Positions 20,721-31,208 are shown, counted from the first letter of the stretch. The stretch: DNA of 64,000 nt from Stentor coeruleus (GCA_001970955.1 MPUH01000055.1:1-64000); one strand, 5' to 3'. Program-made: numbers and translations. The notes: generated by a model not told the origin, from the letters alone.

Positions 20721-22217
20721 ATGGATTTAGAGCTTGATGAGAACGCCTTAAAAGTCCTGAAAAATGTTTTTGAATGGAGTGACATTGATGGAGACGGTAG
20801 AATAAGTAGAGAAGATTTAAAACTTTCTGGAGGCTTGCAAACAATGCAAGAAGCTGAAGTGATTTTCAAAGCAATAAAAACCTCAGCAGGGTCTAACCCC
20901 AAAGACATGTACATAACCTACGATGAATTTTCTAAAGGAATCATGGACTTCCCATTTTTGCTGGAGCAATTCAAGAATGAGTTCATCCCAAAGCCTTCAG
21001 AAATAGAAATTAACGAAGAGGACGAGTATTTTCTTGAAACCTCAACAAATCAACGTGATAGCCAAATGAACTTTATAATTTCCGGTCTTCGTGATGCTGT
21101 TGTCTTCTACTCAAAAGCATACAACATCCAAGGTTCTCATGATATATCATCAAATCGTGAAGATTTATTAGAAGCCTTAAGACAATCTTTAGAAAAACTT
21201 CGAAGTAAATATAAGCATAAAGAAGATCCAATGCTCTTATCAATAAATGCTGGTGTAGAAATGTATTTAATTGTAAGAGATCTAACAAGATTTCATGAAG
21301 AAGTTGTAAGTGAGCTTAAAAATGAACTACAAGAAAAAGATACTATATTACAAGAACTTGTTATAAAATGTGATGATTTAAGTGATGAAAACTTTAATTT
21401 AATGCATGAATTATCAAATATAGAAATTAGAGCTATAAAAACTACAGCTGCTCATAGTGAGGCATTACAAGAAAAACAGTCTTTACAACAGAAGCTAGAA
21501 AAAGCTGAAAATAATGAGAAAAATTTTCAAGAACAATTCTCGCATATACAAAGTGTTATAAATGTTAAAGAAAGGGCGATTTTTCAGTTGGAAAAAGAAC
21601 TAAGGCAATTGAATTCTTTTAAGACTATAAAAGAAATAACAGGAACTACAGGTCGGACAACTGAAGATATGAAAATTAGAAGGCTTAGGTTAAGTAGTTT
21701 AAGACAAAGCACGCCGGTAAAAGAACTTCCAAGCTCAAGAATTAATTTTCTAAGCCCAAGAGATACTCTGGTTAGTCCTAGGAGTGATTTTAAATATCAA
21801 CTTGTTTCTAATAAACTTAAAAAAAAAGATGAGATACAGAAAATGCATGAAGATGAATTAGCTGACTTAAAAATATTAGTTGATATGTATATGAGAGAAA
21901 ATGATAAGCTTAAAGAGGAAAATAGAAGACTTTTAGAAAGGATTGCGAATCAAAAAGTTATTGAGTCTGTGCATAGAAGACTTTCTAGTAGAGAGTCTAT
22001 TCCTATACCTTCATTATATGATGAAATTGGACAATCACGTGGGGGTTCTATTGAATATTTTATGCCTGTAGCTTTGCATACTGAAAAACAAAGGCATTTT
22101 GCTGATAAATCCATACAAGTAATACCGTCAATGCAAAACATAGCGATACAGACTAAAGAGAGATCATTGGAAGGAAATATGCCAAGAGGGTGTTTGGGAC
22201 GTTTATTTGGTAATTAA
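20721..22217 (+). CDS. EF-hand and coiled-coil protein
   Basis: 498 residues, no intron. One canonical EF-hand loop lies at 21-32 (DIDGDGRISRED), with a second, looser helix-loop-helix at about 50-75. Coiled coils follow at about 185-310 (KLEKAENNEKNFQEQFSHIQ) and 370-415 (MRENDKLKEENRRLLERIAN), separated by a Ser/Pro-rich stretch with repeated SPR. The order, N-terminal EF-hand pair then long coiled coil, resembles Rab11-FIP3/4-type and CROCC/centrosome-linked proteins, but no FIP Rab-binding domain was confirmed. The likely role is a calcium-responsive scaffold on membranes or cytoskeleton. The C-terminus ends in a glycine-rich GCLGRLFGN. Confidence 0.8.
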   Translation: MDLELDENALKVLKNVFEWSDIDGDGRISREDLKLSGGLQTMQEAEVIFKAIKTSAGSNPKDMYITYDEFSKGIMDFPFLLEQFKNEFIPKPSEIEINEEDEYFLETSTNQRDSQMNFIISGLRDAVVFYSKAYNIQGSHDISSNREDLLEALRQSLEKLRSKYKHKEDPMLLSINAGVEMYLIVRDLTRFHEEVVSELKNELQEKDTILQELVIKCDDLSDENFNLMHELSNIEIRAIKTTAAHSEALQEKQSLQQKLEKAENNEKNFQEQFSHIQSVINVKERAIFQLEKELRQLNSFKTIKEITGTTGRTTEDMKIRRLRLSSLRQSTPVKELPSSRINFLSPRDTLVSPRSDFKYQLVSNKLKKKDEIQKMHEDELADLKILVDMYMRENDKLKEENRRLLERIANQKVIESVHRRLSSRESIPIPSLYDEIGQSRGGSIEYFMPVALHTEKQRHFADKSIQVIPSMQNIAIQTKERSLEGNMPRGCLGRLFGN

Positions 22218-22876
22218 TTTGGATGATATTTGGTTTTTATTTGAAAGGTTTAAAGGTTTTAAAAAAAATTGGTTTAGTTATTTAAATTAAATGGCCGATA
22301 GTGAATATGTAGAAGATTTTCCTTAGCCAGTCGATCTGAGCTTGAAGAATAGGCATAAAATGGTTTACTTCAAAGAATATCAATTGAATTACTTTAGTTT
22401 TATATAGAATAAAAATTTGTTAGAAGTTAAACTTGAGTTGATATCTGAAGCTTACTATTTTTTTACTGTATGAAAGTATAGGTGGTTAAAATAGTCCTGA
22501 GGATTTCAAGATAGGATATTTATGTAATGAAAAAGCGAATAGGGTATTATTGTTTCAAAGCTTTAAAGATAAAATGTTTTATTTGGAGTCTAGATAATCA
22601 GATATTTTTATACAATAAACATGAAATGTATATTATATAATAGGATTTATAATCAAAAAGCTGGATTTTAACTGAATATTGTATTAGAATCGTAAAATAC
22701 CGAAACCAAAGCTATAATTCAGCCTCACAAATCACTTCCCCACATTACAATATTTACTTAAAAACCTAGCCTATCAGCATCCTTCCTATCAAATCCTCAC
22801 TTATACTCTGAACTTCATCTTTAAATATACTTCCACGAAAAAAATGCCTGTAGAATAGTAAAAATAATAACTAAAT
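22218..22876. other. Intergenic stretch with a small relic
   Basis: Apart from the interrupted frame at 22291-22473, A+T-rich DNA only. Confidence 0.5.
22291..22473 (+). pseudogene. Small interrupted frame, possible relic
   Basis: One frame starting at ATG 22291 reads MADSEYVEDFP, a stop, PVDLSLKNRHKMVYFKEYQ and on to a second stop, then NKNLLEVKLELISEAYYFF. The frame is kept across two in-frame stops and the composition is protein-like. An 18-nt GT-AG stretch (22306-22323) would remove the first stop, but that length is outside the intron class seen here. The family is unknown. Confidence 0.25.
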
Positions 22877-24103
22877 ATGAGTAATCTGGTCTCTCACTTT
22901 CTACCGCAAGAACATATCAAAACGATCATAGGAGAAACTAGATTTCCTAACACTTCTGAACAACAAGTTTATGAAAGGGTCACAGAAGAGATTATAAAAA
23001 CTATAGGCCGAGTACCACATCATGAGCAAATAATGGGACACTTTCCTTTATATCTAGAAAAACACTATGAAGTGATTAAAAAGTTATTTTGTAGTGACTT
23101 GAGTATCTCATATTTATGGAGATACTACATTGCTTATATGGCCGCAGCAACTCACAGATGTGAATATCTAATGCGACTAGAGGAACATTTTTCTAGGACA
23201 ATAGAAGGCGATTGGTTTGAAGAAACTGAAGAGATACCTCAGAAACTTATGTCTTTAGGTAAAGCTAATGTCAAATTGGCTCATCGGCCATGGGAATTTT
23301 CTGAAAGGGATGTTAAGGATTTGCTAATACAATGGAATTCTAATGATTTAGTTTTGGTTCTGACTGAGCTCTGTCAATTCCATTGTTTGTCTGGGTTTGT
23401 ATTTGGAGTAGGTGTGGCACCAGAACCCGACCTACCTTTAGTGAATCATAAAGAACTACAAAGTCCTATTGTTAAACCAACAAAGCCAAAGACAAATATT
23501 GCAGAAGTACTTAAAGGCCAGACAGAGCATTTAGAGACTGAGGATTATATCTCAGATTCTTCAGAAGACCTTTATGGTTATGAAGATGATATTTATTTTT
23601 CACGTATTGCTGGAGACTCATTATGCTATATAAACTACCCAATGGATTGCATTTCTCGTCCTTTTAATGCATCTGAATTTCGTTTTGCTGACCAAGCGTA
23701 CTTCATCCTTGAAAAAATGGTCCCAGAGTTCTCAGAAAGTATTTGGAATCGAATACGTACAGCTCTTGCTATGACATATGATTATGTTGGACAGGATTCT
23801 GGAGTTGAGACTGGACCTTTAAGAAGGGCTATATGGAACTATGTACAAAGAGTTTATGGACTTCAATATGATGATTATAATTATACGGATATAAACAGGT
23901 TCTTGAAAATCAACACTAAAAAATATATTAAAAAAATCGCCTGTTTCCCAGAGACTGTTACAAAACAAGATTGGGTTAATATTGAAATTGATTTAACTCA
24001 TGATGAGATGATACATTTGAATTTGATTATATGTGAAGCAAGATTTGAAGCTCAGCTTGTGTATATGCTCCATGCTGTCCAAAGAGCACTTGATTTAGGA
24101 TAG
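22877..24103 (+). CDS. SESN: Sestrin homologue
   Basis: 408 residues, no intron, close to animal sestrin length (about 480-550) minus the disordered N-terminus. Sestrins bind GATOR2 and restrain TORC1 under leucine shortage. The N-terminal half carries the family hallmark YIAYMAAATHRCEYLM (84-99), LAHRPWEFSERDV (134-146) and CLSGFVFGVG (170-179). The C-terminal half carries QDSGVETGPLRRAIWNYV (306-323), YDDYNYTDINRFL (331-343), KKYIKKIACFPE (348-359) and NLIICEARFEAQLVYML (382-398). Compared from memory with human SESN2, the leucine-pocket equivalents of Thr374 (Thr300), Thr386 (Thr312), Arg390 (Arg316) and Glu451 (Glu377) are kept. Thr377 is Tyr303 and Trp444 is not conserved. In the peroxidase-like site, Cys95 and Tyr97 are kept but the histidine is displaced (His104). 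An acidic loop (215-240) joins the halves. Confidence 0.93.
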   Translation: MSNLVSHFLPQEHIKTIIGETRFPNTSEQQVYERVTEEIIKTIGRVPHHEQIMGHFPLYLEKHYEVIKKLFCSDLSISYLWRYYIAYMAAATHRCEYLMRLEEHFSRTIEGDWFEETEEIPQKLMSLGKANVKLAHRPWEFSERDVKDLLIQWNSNDLVLVLTELCQFHCLSGFVFGVGVAPEPDLPLVNHKELQSPIVKPTKPKTNIAEVLKGQTEHLETEDYISDSSEDLYGYEDDIYFSRIAGDSLCYINYPMDCISRPFNASEFRFADQAYFILEKMVPEFSESIWNRIRTALAMTYDYVGQDSGVETGPLRRAIWNYVQRVYGLQYDDYNYTDINRFLKINTKKYIKKIACFPETVTKQDWVNIEIDLTHDEMIHLNLIICEARFEAQLVYMLHAVQRALDLG

Positions 24104-25034
24104 GGTAGATAATATTAGATATTAAATAAAATATTTTTATACATAAATTGACTTTTGGATTCTGTGTATGCTTTTTTTTGGAGAGTTTGAAGGACAAGGT
24201 TGAAGATGATATTTTGAGAATTTTTGCATGATGAGAAGGAGGGATTTAAAGGAGGCTTATTGGTGTTAGATTAGCGTATGATTTAATGTGGATTAGGTGA
24301 AATGTAGGATGTTTGATAGAATTCTGGTTTTGTGTTTATATATAGAGATACTCCCGCTTAGAAGTTTCAGTTTTTGGTGATAGATTTAGTCTATATTAAA
24401 GTATTAGTCCCTATAAAGGCTCTTTTATGCACCTAACCTCAATTTTAACAATCCTTGTTGGGTAAATAAAATCTGGAAGGATTCAACCTTACTTTTGGTT
24501 CAATTAGAGGATCCCTTATACAGTAAATATTTAGAATAGTATAGTTATACTATCTTATTAATCAGTAAGAGTGTGAAATTCGTTTCTTAAGTTGCAAATC
24601 ACTGATAATCCTCAGTTTATATCAGGTAAAAGCTATTATTAAACCAACTCATAATCAAAAATTTAATTACTTAGTTATTTCCCAACAATAATCATAAATT
24701 CTATATCTTTCAAAAAGAAAACACATATAGCATTTACCCTAAGATTTTATGTCAATCATATCACTTTACTATTTCAAAAATCCTAAAATATTTATCATAT
24801 TTGGCCATAAACCTAAAACCCATATCCATTGTTATCACATCAACTCCTACAATAAAACCCTTAAAACCTATCATCAACTCTTTCAAAATCTAAAAACAAA
24901 ACCCTATCTCAATTTTCTTAATCCCTTAAAACCCTAATCTCTTTTCAAATCCTATAATAAAACTCTAATTTTTCATCTACATCATCTTCAAAAAATGTTT
25001 ATTAATCTTCTAATAATCTCATCATAATAATACT
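24104..25034. other. Intergenic, one GC-richer island
   Basis: About 930 bp without a gene. Positions about 24345-24520 are visibly less A+T-rich than the rest and contain an inverted repeat AATCCTT (24450-24456) / AAGGATT (24477-24483). It could be a structured RNA or leftover coding DNA. No known RNA family was recognised. The frame at 24749-24937 is low-complexity and rejected. Confidence 0.4.
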
Positions 25035-25637
25035 ATGGAAAGCAGAAGACTCCAAAAGGAAAACGAAGAACTAACCAAGCTAAGCTCCAGCAACTCAGGA
25101 GTTCAAGCCAAGTGTATAGGTTCTGACATGACTCACTGGAAAGGGATCATCCAAGGACCGGTAAAATTTACATAGGCTGACACTGTTTATCAAGGAGGGA
25201 CATTTATAATCGATATCGCTATCCCATCAGATTACCCATACAAACCACCTAAAATGAAATTCGATACAAAAATTTGGCATCCAAATATTTCATCTCAAAC
25301 AGGGGCAATATGTTTAGATATTCTCAAAGATGAATGGTCACCAGCTTTAACTATCCGAACAGCTTTATTATCCCTTCAAGCCCTTCTTTGCAACCCAGAA
25401 CCAGATGATCCTCAAGATGCAGTTGTTGCTTCACAATATAAAAATCATAGAGAACTTTTCAATCAAACAGCTAGAAATTGGACACAAGAACATGCTAAAG
25501 ATCCACAAGTTGTCTATGAAGAAAAGGTTAAAAGGCTTTGTGAAATGGGTTTTGAAGAACAGTCAGTAAGGAAAGCTCTTAACGAATGTGCAATGGATGA
25601 AGCAGCAGCATTAAATTTAATTCTATCATCAGCTTAG
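25035..25637 (+). CDS. UBE2K: Ubiquitin-conjugating enzyme E2, UBE2K type (UBC + UBA)
   Basis: 195 residues in two exons. The start is ATG 25035, and a 15-nt intron is at 25161-25175 (GTAAAATTTACATAG). The UBC fold runs to about residue 150: HPN at 77-79, catalytic Cys88 in GAICLDIL, then [19 protein letters not shown] and [15 protein letters not shown]-terminal UBA domain follows ([20 protein letters not shown], ending in ALNLILSSA), which distinguishes the E2-25K/UBE2K class from other E2s; human UBE2K is 200 residues. It accepts ubiquitin from E1 on Cys88 and builds chains, typically K48-linked. Without the intron the frame starts only at 25254 and loses the first third of the fold, so the intron call is well supported. 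Confidence 0.95.
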
Positions 25638-25789
25638 GTAATTTAATGATTTTTTTAGGGTTGGAAATTATGTTAAATATATTTAAGATAGTTTTTGAAA
25701 GGTATTAGAAGATATCATGGGAAAATAGTTTAAAAGGTTTATGGGTTTATATGAAAGGATTCTAAAATTAAGAAAGAATTTATGTTTAT

Positions 25790-26059
25790 TTATGATGCTT
25801 CGTCTAGGACTTGGTATCCTTGAGGGACTACTATAGGACGCTTTCTGCATTTGATTCCTAGCATGACTATAAAGATAAATAAGTAAATAGCTGCTGCTAT
25901 GAATACCGCAGATGCATGATCTTTTTTATCTTCAACTTTTAACTCTTCACTATTTGCTGCGCATAAGGACCCAATGTATATCTATTTAGAGTGTACCAGG
26001 ATAAATACTCCTCCTATTGAGATTAGAAGTAGGTAGTTAACGCAAAAACTATTTGACAT
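25790..26059 (-). CDS. Small two-span membrane protein, two exons
   Basis: 84 residues, found by joining two exons across a 15-nt intron at 25982-25996 (GTACACTCTAAATAG, adenine at position 10). The start is ATG 26059 (MSNSFCVNYLLLISIGGVFI) and the stop is TAA at 25790. Two hydrophobic segments are visible, about 8-28 and 43-63 (AVFIAAAIYLFIFIVMLGI), with a short charged loop between them (NSEELKVEDKKDH) and a basic, then mixed tail (KCRKRPIVVPQGYQVLDEAS). The family is not recognised. Both the intron and the clean frame across it support a real gene. It is convergent with the UBE2K gene, 152 bp away. Confidence 0.7.
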
Positions 26060-26866
26060 TATTAGTATATTTATTGGAATATGATTTTGTTTTTAGAAAG
26101 TGGGTGTTAAAGATAAAAATAGGAGATTTTAGAAGTAGGAATAATTATAGGTAAGGTTGAGTAGCTTGATTATATTTAGATAGGTTTACATTTTTTTAGG
26201 TTTAAGGAAGTTAATTTTCTTATTAAAATTGTCAAGAGATTAGGTGTCTGTTATGAATAAGGTTTGTTATTTAAAGGCTTTAATCATATATGAAAATATA
26301 GTTTTGGTTATATGATGAGAATTTACTTGTGTTTTTATCTTTGGATGATGATTATTTAATATCATAACATTTTTAGTTATATAATATTACTAAGTTGATT
26401 TTTTAAAACTAAAACATTTAATTGGATGTTTATAAGTGTGAATTATTATTTTCTATCTGATAAAAAATATTTCCATAGTTTCAAGATAGCTTATTTTCTT
26501 TCTTTCATCAATCTTAATTTTTTATATCCTATTCTCTTCATAGCATTTATATAAAATCCTAAATCCTTTTTAAAATCACTAAACTCAAAATACCTAACTT
26601 ATTTACTAACTAAACCCATTCTTTCAAATCCTAAACTGTTTAAATAATTTTCATTATCCCATATTTCCCATTTTCATTCCACCAATTTCTCAAACCACCA
26701 CATATTAAAAATTAAAATCTTTTATCTTTTATCCCACAAATACCTAAAAATAATTCTCAAATGCAATAAAAATCCTTAAAAAAAAACATATAAAATCCTC
26801 TCTCATTCTAAATCACGGCAAAAATCTTTACCTAACCTCTAAACTTATAAACATAATATACAAACT
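26060..26866. other. Intergenic, no gene seen
   Basis: About 800 bp of A+T-rich DNA with runs of C on the plus strand toward the right. There is no supported frame. Confidence 0.55.
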
Positions 26867-27619
26867 CTAAGCCTTTAAGCTCTTATTCAAACACGACTCC
26901 ATAAATTTCTTCGGTGTGATTTTCACTGCATTAGCATAGTTTTTCTTACAATCATTCGTAATCACATGAGTTGTCATATCATGCCATACATTAACATAAG
27001 TGCCTCCACCTAATATTATAATTTCTTTAATAACTTTATTTTCCTCTTCATCTAAATCTTCTATAAAAAACACCCAATGTGCTAAATAAAGCTCTTGTTC
27101 TTTAGGTTCAAAATTAGCTATTAAATATAATCCTGGATCAACCCATTTCTTTTCTTCAATAATTTTATCTAACCATTGAGTATTTGTAATTTTCATATCA
27201 GGAATACATAATTGAAGTAATTTTTGATACTCAGGCTCAGTTATTATACAGTAACATTCTTTAGATTGATGACTTGATAGAATTCCTCCGCATTTTTTTA
27301 TTTTCTTTTTACGGCCTTTGTCAAGTTTGTAAGTCCATATTTTGAGTCCTTCAAGTAGAGGGAGTTTGTATTTGTGAAAAGATTTGATGAAGGATTTTTT
27401 CCTGTAGGAATCGTGGAGCCATTTTTCAGTGACAACAGGGATTTTTAAGACTTCAGAGGATGTTGTGGACTTGAGTGTACCCTGACGCTTTGCTATAAGC
27501 ACACTTGCTGACGTCGTGAGGTCATCTTCAAAAATTCCCCCTAATTCTAACACCATATTCTCAATGACACTTTTTTCAGATGGTGAAAACCCTGAAGCGC
27601 ATATAACAATAGATGACAT
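26867..27619 (-). CDS. BRCT-domain protein
   Basis: 250 residues made almost entirely of BRCT-type repeats. The first (2-85) shows ICASGFSPSEKSVIENMV, GGIFEDDL, then VVTEKWLHDSYRKKSF with the hallmark Trp67. The second is degenerate (about 105-165, ending in ITNTQWLDKIIEEKKWVDP, with Trp). The third (about 178-250) shows VFFIEDLDEEENKVIKEIII, LGGGTYV, then THVITNDCKKNY and a KKFMESCLNKS tail. BRCT tandems bind phosphopeptides or DNA ends in DNA-damage and replication-checkpoint proteins (TOPBP1, PTIP, RTT107 classes). With no other domain it cannot be placed further. It is probably nuclear. Confidence 0.82.
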   Translation of the reverse strand: MSSIVICASGFSPSEKSVIENMVLELGGIFEDDLTTSASVLIAKRQGTLKSTTSSEVLKIPVVTEKWLHDSYRKKSFIKSFHKYKLPLLEGLKIWTYKLDKGRKKKIKKCGGILSSHQSKECYCIITEPEYQKLLQLCIPDMKITNTQWLDKIIEEKKWVDPGLYLIANFEPKEQELYLAHWVFFIEDLDEEENKVIKEIIILGGGTYVNVWHDMTTHVITNDCKKNYANAVKITPKKFMESCLNKSLKA

Positions 27620-28688
27620 CTTAAATATTTTATGTCAAGTTTCTTGTTTAGAAGTCAATATTTAGAATTTTTATCCGTTTGTTTTCATATGATTTTTAAG
27701 AGTTTAAGCATAACTTTTTATTTGAAATTCTAGATTCATCAATATATATCATAAGCTTTCGATATATTTCCCATTAATTTTTAAAAACTATAAACAAAGC
27801 TAACCTTAATCTTAATATCGTAATCTAAACTATAACTGTTATTCTAGGATACTTGAATATCAATTCTAATAATCACTACAAAATTCATGTAATTTTTTCT
27901 TAATAAAATTGATTATTATAAGCTATAATATTTCATATATTCATATTGTCTATAAGTTTTTCAAGCTATACAAATTTTCCTTATCTGAACTTACTTTTTT
28001 TGAAAAAGGCGGAAGGATTAGTTATGAAAAATAAAATCACATATATAAGGGTGATTATACAATTAAAACATAAGGATGCGCTTTTTTAAAAAAAAAAACA
28101 GTTTGAATCACTAAAATTTATAAATTTCAATATTACAGCCGCATAGCAGTTATTGTGTTTTAAAATTTCTTAGTTTTTAAAATGAAGGAAACTTTCTATG
28201 CCGGCCTTCTAAATTTTCAAATTTCGCTATAAAAACCCGGCTTTAACCGGCAAAAATTCTTTTGACTGCCATTCTTAAAATCCTCTTTTTAGGTATTGCT
28301 TATAATCCAAACCAATCAACCAGAGAACCTAATTTAAAATCCAAACTTACTAATCATAACCAAAATACCTTACCATCCCAATCTCCTTAACAAAATCCTT
28401 CACCCCAACAATCCTCATCTTCTCTTCTCTCAAAAAACCCTCAAATTCTCAAATCCCCTTTTCCTTCATATCTCTCTTAAAACCCATATTTCTCCTTTCC
28501 CTCGACTTTATCTTCTAAATCTTCCTCCTTATCTTCAAAAGCATCAAAAAACTTAATCCTACCTTTAAAAAACTAGTCATCCATACTCTATAAACCCCAA
28601 ACCTTACAAAAAATATCCAATGCCATTTCTAAACATAAAATTCAACCCAACTGCAAGCCGTTGAGAATTCATATATATAAATTTAAAA
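27620..28688. other. Intergenic, upstream of cyclin
   Basis: Just over 1 kb without a gene. Around 28200-28260 there are small GC-rich inverted elements (GCCGGC; CCGG repeated ten bases apart) that stand out against the A+T-rich background and could be promoter elements of the cyclin gene. No known factor site is claimed. The antisense frame 28604-28852 is a shadow of the cyclin gene. Confidence 0.45.
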
Positions 28689-29618
28689 ATGTATGAAGAA
28701 AATTTTGAAAATCTCCCAGCGAAATCTCGAAGGAGCCTATCTGGAACCAGAAGATTTGGCACAGACCTAACAAAACTAGCAACAAACAAAAGGTATACAG
28801 TAAGTAAAAGCCTTAAAAAAGTGCACTTGAGCACATCTGAGGATTTTTTCACTGAAATCTATAAGATACTGCACAATACTGAAGTAAATCATCTACCAAG
28901 TCCTGATTATATGCAGGTTCAAATTGATATAAACGCAAATATGAGGGCAATTTTAATAGACTGGCTCGTGACAATTCAGTCAAAAATGCGTTTTAACCCT
29001 GAAACTTTGTTCCTTACTGTGAATATAATAGATAGATATTTAGAAAAAGCTCAAGTTAGTAGAAAAGAACTCCAGCTTGTTGGCATTTGTGCTATGTTTA
29101 TAGCATGCAAATATGAAGAAAGTGTCGTTCCAGAGATTAAAGACCTTATTTATATAACAGCAGATGCTTATTCGAAAGAACAAGTTATTGATATGGAGTT
29201 TAACATGGTCATGGTTTTGAATTTCAATTTTACTATAGTCACGTCATTGAAATTCCTTGAAAGATATGCGAATATATTGAGCTTTGGGACACAAGAGTAC
29301 TATTTGGCTAGGTACTTTTTAGAACTTACCCTTGTTGAATATGCTTTTATCAAATACAAACCATCAGCTATAGCGGCTTCTGCAGTGTTTTTGGTTGATA
29401 GATATAGGAGAAAGTGTGGAAGTTTTACATATCCAGCTGATATACCTTATTATTATTCAGAGATTAGAGATTGTATGATGGATTTGGTGTACTTGATAAA
29501 CAAAGCACAAAATATGTCGCTGCAAGGGATTAAGAATAAGTATATGACTGAAAGCTGTATGGAAGTGAGCAAGTTAGCCCCAAACTGCTGCTTTTTGGCA
29601 GAAGTAGAATCTTTATAA
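28689..29618 (+). CDS. Mitotic-type (A/B) cyclin
   Basis: 309 residues, no intron. The cyclin box begins with MRAILIDWLVTIQSKM (85-100), the A/B-type signature, followed by ETLFLTVNIIDRYLEKAQVS and the second helix set LVGICAMFIACKYEES, including the CKYEE motif that contacts the kinase. A second cyclin fold follows (ITADAYSKEQVIDME, then VTSLKFLERYANIL). The N-terminus is short and basic. It has a minimal destruction-box-like RRSL (14-17) in RRSLSGTRR but no full RxxLxxxxN. It would bind and activate a CDK during G2/M. A/B class cannot be separated by eye. It is short for a B cyclin because the N-terminal extension is reduced. Confidence 0.93.
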   Translation: MYEENFENLPAKSRRSLSGTRRFGTDLTKLATNKRYTVSKSLKKVHLSTSEDFFTEIYKILHNTEVNHLPSPDYMQVQIDINANMRAILIDWLVTIQSKMRFNPETLFLTVNIIDRYLEKAQVSRKELQLVGICAMFIACKYEESVVPEIKDLIYITADAYSKEQVIDMEFNMVMVLNFNFTIVTSLKFLERYANILSFGTQEYYLARYFLELTLVEYAFIKYKPSAIAASAVFLVDRYRRKCGSFTYPADIPYYYSEIRDCMMDLVYLINKAQNMSLQGIKNKYMTESCMEVSKLAPNCCFLAEVESL

Positions 29619-30260
29619 ATAATTACTTTAATGTTAGAAAATTATGGAAAGAAAATAGTTGGAAGTTTGGAGAAAATTGATATGGTATATTGAATAGGGT
29701 TAATGTTTTTTTGAATAAGATTTTAATATAGGTGTGCATGATAAAATTATGATGGTTTAAATTTTTGATAGAATATTGAAGATAATGATCAAGTTTAAAG
29801 TGGGTGATAGTTAAGGTGGCATGGTTTAAATTTTGTCCGATCGAGGTTTGTTTGTCCTACGATCTCTTTCTTTAGGCAGATTTGGTATAATAAACCACTG
29901 GTTGTCGCTGGTTATGTGACTCTTTAATAATGATCAAAGGTATGATAAAGATTTATGGTATGTAAAATGATAATTTTATTGGTTTTTATTTTCATTGAAA
30001 TAAAGGATGATTCTAGAAACAGGATTTGTTTTGATGTTAATAACAATTACAATAAGGTATAAAATAGAAAACTATAATAAAATACACTTATAAAACAAAG
30101 TTCTAAATATATATTTTATATTATTTAATAAACATAATATACAGCAAATATATTTAGCCTCTAATAAATTCTTTATACCTTTCATTCATTACAAATTCTA
30201 TTTCAAAACCTCTAATCAAACCTTAAAATGCTATTTCTACTGAATTAAACATTTCAACCC
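29619..30260. other. Intergenic with a small hairpin
   Basis: A convergent spacer. At 29839-29864 an 8-bp stem with one bulged base (GATCGAGG paired with CCT-A-CGATC, nine-base loop) sits in a GC-richer patch about 29810-29940. It could be a 3' end element of the cyclin mRNA or a small RNA. The rest is featureless. Confidence 0.4.
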
Positions 30261-31208
30261 CTAAAATCCTTTACTACTAGTAAAAAGGGGCATCAACTGT
30301 TCATAAGATATTTCATTAAGTTCAATCTTCGTTATCGTCCTTTTACTTGTATTCACCTTATACCCTCTAGTATAATCACTAAGATCATGAAATCTTAACA
30401 ACGCTTTATCTTGTTCTTGTTCTTGTTTTTCTTCTAAATCATTCCCTTCATTCTTACAACTATCATTAAGAAAAATCCTCTCTTCTTTCATCCTTAATAT
30501 TTCTTTAGACCTTTTATTCGTAGAAGGATGAAAATCAGAACATCTTGAAGNCCTTTTATTCGTAGAAGGATGAAAATCAGAACATCTTGAAGGTGTTAAA
30601 GGTCTTGAAGAAAATGTTGACTCAGTCAATCTTTCAAGTAAAGGTGTTGTACTTCGCTATATAGTTTTTACTTTTTGTGATAAGATTTGAGATTTTTTAC
30701 TTATTGTTGGTTTAGGTTTTAAAGCTGAGATTTCTTTTTTTTCTCTTTCAGCTTGTTCTTTTTTGAGGTTTTGTGTCCGGTGGACGCTCCATTTGTAGCA
30801 ACTTTGGACTATTTCTTGATGTGTACGATTTGCAGACTCAGTATAATTAGGAGAAAAGGTGCATTGCTCAAAAAATCGCTCTTTATCTTTTTCTAACTGG
30901 AATTTTCGTAGTTGGTCGATTCTTTTGTCTTTTTCTTTAGATTCAATTGCACTTCTTATGTATAAAGGTATGTTCTTACTAGGACACTATTTAGAGTTTA
31001 CTAGTCTTGTAGACTTTGGGCTTATGTGAGGTCGGTCAGTGAGCATCTGAATTTCATCTTGATATTTTTTTACTTGAAGCACTTTTAATCTTTCATCGGC
31101 CTCAGCTTGAAAGTCAAGCAGCCTTTTTACAGTTGTTGATACAAAGCTGGGAGCATCGATTTTTTTATCAGGAATTTTGTCTTTTTGAGTTTTTGACAGA
31201 TTTTGCAT
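30261..31208 (-). CDS. Basic, probably ciliary protein in three exons
   Basis: Start ATG 31208, stop at 30261. Two 15-nt introns are removed: 30987-31001 (GTAAACTCTAAATAG) and 30657-30671 (GTAAAAACTATATAG). The joined protein reads through cleanly: MQNLSKTQKDKIPDKKID, RPHISPKSTRL | CPSKNIPLYIRSAIESKEKD, FFEQCTFSPNYTESANRTHQ, KPKPTISKKSQILSQK | RSTTPLLERLTE. A one-N gap at 30551 doubles 41 bp (in frame, repeating SRCSDFHPSTNKR); the real gene probably has it once. Features are many basic residues, repeated helical segments and TFSPNY/P-x-I-S motifs of the kind seen in axonemal and basal-body proteins of ciliates. No domain is named; cytoskeletal function is inferred. Confidence 0.75.
30510..30592. 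repeat. 41-bp duplication around an N gap
   Basis: Positions 30510-30550 and 30552-30592 are identical with N at 30551 between them. It is an unmerged contig overlap, not a biological repeat. Confidence 0.92.

Noticed and set aside
24749-24937. 62-residue frame upstream of the E2
   Set aside because: Low-complexity, no start context, lies in promoter DNA.
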